Positions 60,051 through 64,000 of a stretch of DNA of 64,000 bases are shown piece by piece. The position numbers and the translations under genes were made by a program. Location of the stretch: the NCBI GenBank assembly GCA_902573235.1, contig CACGIZ010000002.1:111715-175714 (forward strand), read 5' to 3'. Under the pieces are notes generated by a model. The model was not told where the DNA came from. It searched no databases and saw nothing but the letters and a program-made list of their open reading frames with translations. The first letter of the stretch is position 1, and each line of letters starts with the position of its first letter. Origin of the DNA: an uncultured Pelagibacteraceae bacterium (GTDB lineage: Bacteria; Pseudomonadota; Alphaproteobacteria; Pelagibacterales; Pelagibacteraceae).

Positions 60051-61115
60051 ATGAAAAAAAATTTTCTAATATCTACTGGTGGTTCAGGAGGTCATGTAAT
60101 TCCTGCAATGATTTTATATCAACATTTATCAAAAGAAACCAATGTAATTATATCAACTGATAAAAGAGGATTAAGGTATCTAGATAAAGATAATCTACCA
60201 GTTGAAGTAATAAATACACCGAAACTGAATAACATTGTTATGCTTCCAATAAACCTATTTATAACATTATTTTTAACAATAAAATCTTTCTTTTTGTTAA
60301 AACAAAAAAAAATAGAAAAAACCTTCTCGACCGGTGGATATATGTCCGTACCTTTGATTTTAGCTGCAAAATTTTTAATGATAGATATTTATTTGATTGA
60401 GCCCAATCAGGTTTTAGGGAGATCAAATAGATATTTTTTAAAATCGTGCAAAAAAATATTTTGTTATTCAGATGAAATTAAAAACTTTCCAAATATGCAT
60501 AAAGACAAAATAGTCAAAATCAATCCCCTTGTAAGAGAAAATACATATAATGCAGAAAAAAATTTTGAAGATAAAAAAAAATTTATTATTTTAGTTATTG
60601 GGGGAAGTCAAGGAGCTAGTTTTTTTGACAAGGATTTAAAAAATTCAATAATCAATATTTCAAAAAAAAAAACAATTAAAATAATCCATCAAACTAGTGA
60701 AAAAAATATTTCAAGTTTGAAAGATTTTTATTCAGATAACAATATTGAAAATATAATTTTTAGTTATAAAAAAAATTTAGTAGACATTATTAAAGAGGCA
60801 GATCTATGCATCACAAGAGCAGGCGCTTCAACTTTAGCTGAATTATCAGTTTTGAATATACCATTTATTGCGGTACCTTTGCCCACATCAAAAGATAATC
60901 ATCAACTTGAAAATGCAAATTATTATAAAAAAAAAGATTGTTGTTGGATAATAGAACAAAGTGGTTTTAAAGAGAAAATTGAGGGAACTTTAAACTATAT
61001 AATTGAAGAAAAAAAAGATTACCAAAAAAAAAAGAACAATTTAAAGAAATTAAATTATCAAAATACTTGGATAAATGTTAATCAAAAGATATTGAAAAGT
61101 TTAAATGAAAATTGA
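60051..61115 (+). CDS. murG: UDP-GlcNAc:lipid I GlcNAc transferase MurG
   Basis: GT-B enzyme that converts lipid I to lipid II. ISTGGSGGHVIPAMIL is the N-terminal glycine loop, LIEPNQVLGRSNR the acceptor-side conserved stretch, VIGGSQGASFFDKDL the second G-loop, and TRAGASTLAELSVLNIPFIAVPLP the UDP-sugar pocket. At 354 aa it is complete. It begins at the base after the ftsW stop, and murC starts inside its last codons. Confidence 0.97.
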   Translation: MKKNFLISTGGSGGHVIPAMILYQHLSKETNVIISTDKRGLRYLDKDNLPVEVINTPKLNNIVMLPINLFITLFLTIKSFFLLKQKKIEKTFSTGGYMSVPLILAAKFLMIDIYLIEPNQVLGRSNRYFLKSCKKIFCYSDEIKNFPNMHKDKIVKINPLVRENTYNAEKNFEDKKKFIILVIGGSQGASFFDKDLKNSIINISKKKTIKIIHQTSEKNISSLKDFYSDNNIENIIFSYKKNLVDIIKEADLCITRAGASTLAELSVLNIPFIAVPLPTSKDNHQLENANYYKKKDCCWIIEQSGFKEKIEGTLNYIIEEKKDYQKKKNNLKKLNYQNTWINVNQKILKSLNEN

Positions 61116-62499
61116 ATTAGCCAAAAAAGAAGTCATTCATTTTATCGGTATTGGAGGAATAGGAATGAGTGGACTTTCTTTGATCATGAAAGGAAAGGGA
61201 TTTAAAGTTCAAGGTAGTGATTTATCTTTAAATAAAAATATTGAGAGATTAAAAAAAGAAAAAATAAAAGTTTTTTTAGGTCATAAAAAAAAAAATATAA
61301 AAGATTCTACGATTATTGTAATTTCCTCAGCAATTAATAAAAATAACTCAGAACTTATCGAGGCAAAAAGAAAAAATTTACCAATAATTACTAGAGGACA
61401 AATGTTAGCTCATATAGTCTCTTTAACAAAAAACATAGTGATAGTTGGTTCTCACGGCAAAACTACCACAACTTCATTAGTGGCTTCAATTTTTCAAAAA
61501 ACGAAATTAGATCCAACAATTATTAATGGAGGAGTTATAAATTCTATTGAGAGCACAGCAAAATTAGGAAAAAGTGATTGGTCCATATTAGAAGCAGACG
61601 AGTCTGATGGAAGTTTTATTCATATTCCTCCAACTTATTCCATTATTACAAATATCGATAGAGAGCATATGGATTTCTATAATTCTATGCAAGATTTAAA
61701 AAAATATTTTATTCGTTTTATTGAAAAAGTTCCCTCATTTGGAAAGTCATTTATATGTATTGATGATAAAATCAATAATGATTTGATAAAAGTATTAAAA
61801 ACTAAAAATTTCTATACCTACGGGATTAATTCTAAATCAAATTTTTTAATTAAAAATATTAAACAAAACATAAAATTTTCTGAATTTGATTTAGAGGTCA
61901 ATTTACCAAACAAAAAAAAGTTTTTTATTAAAAAAATTAGAATTCCTTTGCTTGGTATCCACAATATAAGAAATTCTGTAGGAGCTGCAGCTGTAGCATT
62001 AACAGTAGGAATTTCTACTTCGGAAATTAAAAAAGGTTTATTAAGTTTTAAGGGCGTACAAAGGAGATTCAATAAAATTTTTTCTTATAACAACATAGAT
62101 TTTTATGATGATTACGCTCATCATCCAACAGAAATTAAGTTTGTTTTAGATGGTGTAGAAAAGGTTTATAAGAAATACGAAAAGGTTTGTATTTTTCAAC
62201 CTCATAGAGTTTCAAGATTAAAAGATTTGAGAAAAGAATTTTCTTTTGCTTTTAAAAAAGCTAATACTGTCATTTTATGTCCAGTTTATACTGCCGGGGA
62301 AAAGATAAAATTAGGTTTTAACTATTTAAATTTTGCAAAAGATATTATCAAAAATTCAAAAGTTAAACTTTTTATAGTAAATGATAATTATCAATTAGCT
62401 AAATTTTTAAAAAGTAATATGTATGGTAATAAGATAGTTATTGGTATGGGTGCTGGTACAATTTCAAATTGGATAAGAAAACTACCAGATTTAATGTGA
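61105..62499 (+). CDS. murC: UDP-MurNAc:L-alanine ligase
   Basis: First amino-acid ligase of the muropeptide pathway. The N-terminal motif is IHFIGIGGIGMSGLSLIM, the ATP loop is IVGSHGKTTTTSLVASI, and TNIDREHMDFY and DFYDDYAHHPTEI hold catalytic and binding residues. At 464 aa it is complete. Its TGA overlaps the murB ATG by one base (TGATG). Confidence 0.97.
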   Translation: MKIELAKKEVIHFIGIGGIGMSGLSLIMKGKGFKVQGSDLSLNKNIERLKKEKIKVFLGHKKKNIKDSTIIVISSAINKNNSELIEAKRKNLPIITRGQMLAHIVSLTKNIVIVGSHGKTTTTSLVASIFQKTKLDPTIINGGVINSIESTAKLGKSDWSILEADESDGSFIHIPPTYSIITNIDREHMDFYNSMQDLKKYFIRFIEKVPSFGKSFICIDDKINNDLIKVLKTKNFYTYGINSKSNFLIKNIKQNIKFSEFDLEVNLPNKKKFFIKKIRIPLLGIHNIRNSVGAAAVALTVGISTSEIKKGLLSFKGVQRRFNKIFSYNNIDFYDDYAHHPTEIKFVLDGVEKVYKKYEKVCIFQPHRVSRLKDLRKEFSFAFKKANTVILCPVYTAGEKIKLGFNYLNFAKDIIKNSKVKLFIVNDNYQLAKFLKSNMYGNKIVIGMGAGTISNWIRKLPDLM

Positions 62500-63407
62500 T
62501 GGAAATAAATCAACTTAAAAATCTTTTAGATGAATTTGGAGACAATGTAATATTTGAATACGATCTCAAGAAAAAAAATTGGTTTAATATAGGAGGAAAA
62601 TCAAAAGTTTTTTATAAAGCAAATAATTTAAAAGAATTAATAAACTTTTTAAAAAAAGTAGCAGACAAAGAAAAAATTTTTATTTTAGGTGCTGGATCTA
62701 ATACTTTGATAACTGATAATTTGTATGATGGTATAGTTATTAAATTGAGTAAAGATTTTAGTAATATCTCTTTATTAAAGGATGACATTATAATAGCTGG
62801 AAGTGGAGTTTTAGATAAAACTTTGTCTGACTTTGCAATGAAACACAATTTAAGTGGTTTTGAGTTTTTATCTTGTATTCCAGGAACTATAGGAGGTGGG
62901 ATAAGGATGAATGCAGGTTGTTTCGGAAATGAATTTAAAGATATTTTATTATCAATACAAGCGATTGATAAAACAGGAAATGTGTTAACAATTCCTGTAA
63001 AAGACATAAATTTTGAATATAGAAAAAACGATATATCAGAAGATTTAATTTTTTTAAGTGCTTCATTTAAAGGTATCAAGAGTGAATATAAAAAAATAGA
63101 AAATCAAACTAAAAAACTTAAAATAGAAAAAGAAAAGAATCAACCTACTCGCATTAAAACAAGTGGAAGTACTTTTAAAAATCCAATATTACAAACAAAA
63201 AAAAAAGTTTGGGAATTAATTGAGGACTCTGTTCCTTTAAACAAAAGGTTTGGAGATGCATGTATTTCTGAAAAGCATTGTAATTTTTTTGTTAATAAAG
63301 GTAATGCTTCATTTAATGATATGAAGCAACTCATTGATTTTGTATCTAAAAATGTTTTGGAAAAAACTGGAATTAGTTTAGAAAAAGAAATTAAAATTTT
63401 GGAATAA
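62499..63407 (+). CDS. murB: UDP-N-acetylenolpyruvoylglucosamine reductase
   Basis: FAD/NADPH enzyme that makes UDP-MurNAc. The FAD-binding sequence includes FILGAGSNTLITDNLYDGIVIKL and FEFLSCIPGTIGGGIRMNAGCFGNE; the catalytic Ser is in TSGSTFKNP, and CISEKHCNFFVNKGNAS is typical of the short (type II) enzymes. At 302 aa it is complete. The ATG at 62499 is taken because upstream residues lie in murC. Confidence 0.96.
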   Translation: MEINQLKNLLDEFGDNVIFEYDLKKKNWFNIGGKSKVFYKANNLKELINFLKKVADKEKIFILGAGSNTLITDNLYDGIVIKLSKDFSNISLLKDDIIIAGSGVLDKTLSDFAMKHNLSGFEFLSCIPGTIGGGIRMNAGCFGNEFKDILLSIQAIDKTGNVLTIPVKDINFEYRKNDISEDLIFLSASFKGIKSEYKKIENQTKKLKIEKEKNQPTRIKTSGSTFKNPILQTKKKVWELIEDSVPLNKRFGDACISEKHCNFFVNKGNASFNDMKQLIDFVSKNVLEKTGISLEKEIKILE

Positions 63408-63408
63408 T

Positions 63409-64000
63409 TTGAAAAAAAAGATATTAGTAATTTCTGGGGGTATTTCTAAAGAAAGATTAATTAGTCTTAATACAGGCAGACAGGTTGCAAAAGAACTTAT
63501 AAGAAATGATTATAGAGTGAAAGTCACTGAGCCAAATTTTGGACTATTTCAAGTAATCAAATCATTCAAGCCAAAAATAATATTTAATGCACTACATGGT
63601 CAGTTTGGTGAAGATGGATATATACAAACCATATTAGAAACAACAGGTATTCCTTATACACACTCAGGTGTGATTGCTTCTGCAATCGCAATGGATAAGG
63701 AGCTTTCAAAAAAAATTTTTCTTAAAAATAATATTTTAACACCCAAATATATTTTATACTCTTATGATATTTCAAAGTTTGATTTATTAAAGTTAATAAA
63801 AAAGAAATTAAAATTTCCTGTTGTAATTAAGCCTATAAATGAGGGATCAAGTGTAAATGTTTTTATATGTTCAATAAATAATTTTTTTAAAAAGATTAAA
63901 ATATTAAAAGATTATAAAAAAATAATTATTGAGGAATTTATACCAGGACAAGAAATACAAGCTGCAATTATTGGCTCAAAAAAACTTGGTGCAATTGAAT
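63409..64000 (+). CDS. ddl: D-alanine:D-alanine ligase (partial, runs off window)
   Basis: Makes the D-Ala-D-Ala dipeptide used by the MurF half upstream. The start is a TTG one base after the murB stop and gives KKKILVISGGISKERLISL, the Ddl N-terminal signature. FNALHGQFGEDGYIQTILETTGIPYTHSGV and FPVVIKPINEGSSV follow, the latter being the ATP-grasp strand. About 197 codons are present, roughly two thirds of the protein, and the frame stays open to the edge. No ATG-started alternative fits. Confidence 0.93.
   Translation, partial: MKKKILVISGGISKERLISLNTGRQVAKELIRNDYRVKVTEPNFGLFQVIKSFKPKIIFNALHGQFGEDGYIQTILETTGIPYTHSGVIASAIAMDKELSKKIFLKNNILTPKYILYSYDISKFDLLKLIKKKLKFPVVIKPINEGSSVNVFICSINNFFKKIKILKDYKKIIIEEFIPGQEIQAAIIGSKKLGAIE

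Overview
The window comes from a very A/T-rich (by eye about 29% G+C), gene-dense alphaproteobacterial genome. It looks like a SAR11 / Candidatus Pelagibacter-type organism. The evidence is the alphaproteobacterial gene neighbourhoods (rnhB-ccrM, petABC, lgt-midA-pgeF, yqeY-dnaG-rpoD beside carAB), a GANTC methyltransferase of the CcrM type, lysine/asparagine/isoleucine-rich proteins, and extreme compaction with overlapping gene ends. The species cannot be fixed from sequence reading alone. I see no phage, insertion sequence, integrase or CRISPR array.

Layout. 1-5.1 kb: the end of an unknown gene, then ccrM, rnhB and a degenerate family-4 uracil-DNA glycosylase on the minus strand; a TPR protein and ispE on the plus strand. 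5.1-8.3 kb: tRNA-Gln and the CCA-adding enzyme, then greA, hemF and trmL (minus). 8.4-10.9 kb: the cytochrome bc1 operon petABC. 10.9-16.9 kb: a minus-strand housekeeping block, ychF-pth-rplY-prs-pgeF-midA-lgt. 16.9-21 kb: ubiK, a MarR/OmpR/EnvZ-like regulatory trio, ilvE and pgsA. 21-29.5 kb: uvrC, folB, a periplasmic hydrolase, a FolM-like reductase, uvrB, aspC and trxB. 29.5-31.4 kb: poorly characterised genes. 31.5-38.3 kb: carB and a frameshifted carA, then yqeY-dnaG. 38.4-40.2 kb: rpoD. 40.2-46.0 kb: a surface-glycan island bounded by an aberrant tRNA-Val and a CAT-anticodon tRNA. 46.0-48.6 kb: mlaC, mlaA, ampD and RNase P RNA. 48.7-64 kb: the division and cell-wall (dcw) cluster mraZ-ftsZ-rsmH-ftsL-ftsI-murEF-mraY-murD-ftsW-murG-murC-murB-ddl, which runs off the window. 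The only stretch over 300 bases without a protein gene is 48214-48770; it holds rnpB and the mraZ promoter region.

How it fits together. The most interesting signal is regulatory. GANTC, the site methylated by CcrM, occurs three times in the 119-bp gap in front of ccrM and three times in the 160-bp gap in front of mraZ-ftsZ. Elsewhere I found only one in the intergenic gaps I scanned by eye. In the ccrM promoter one GANTC overlaps the -10 and one sits in the spacer; in the mraZ promoter one overlaps the -35, and three 10-bp-spaced MraZ boxes follow. Because ftsZ lies directly behind mraZ, this layout could place division and wall synthesis under both DNA methylation and MraZ. Other notable items are a carA gene that is readable only with a one-base shift in an A9 run, a tRNA-Val with a rewritten D/T-loop elbow, a MurE-MurF fusion, two divergent genes with start codons back to back (CATATG), and four convergent gene pairs that share both stop codons in a four-base YTAR overlap.
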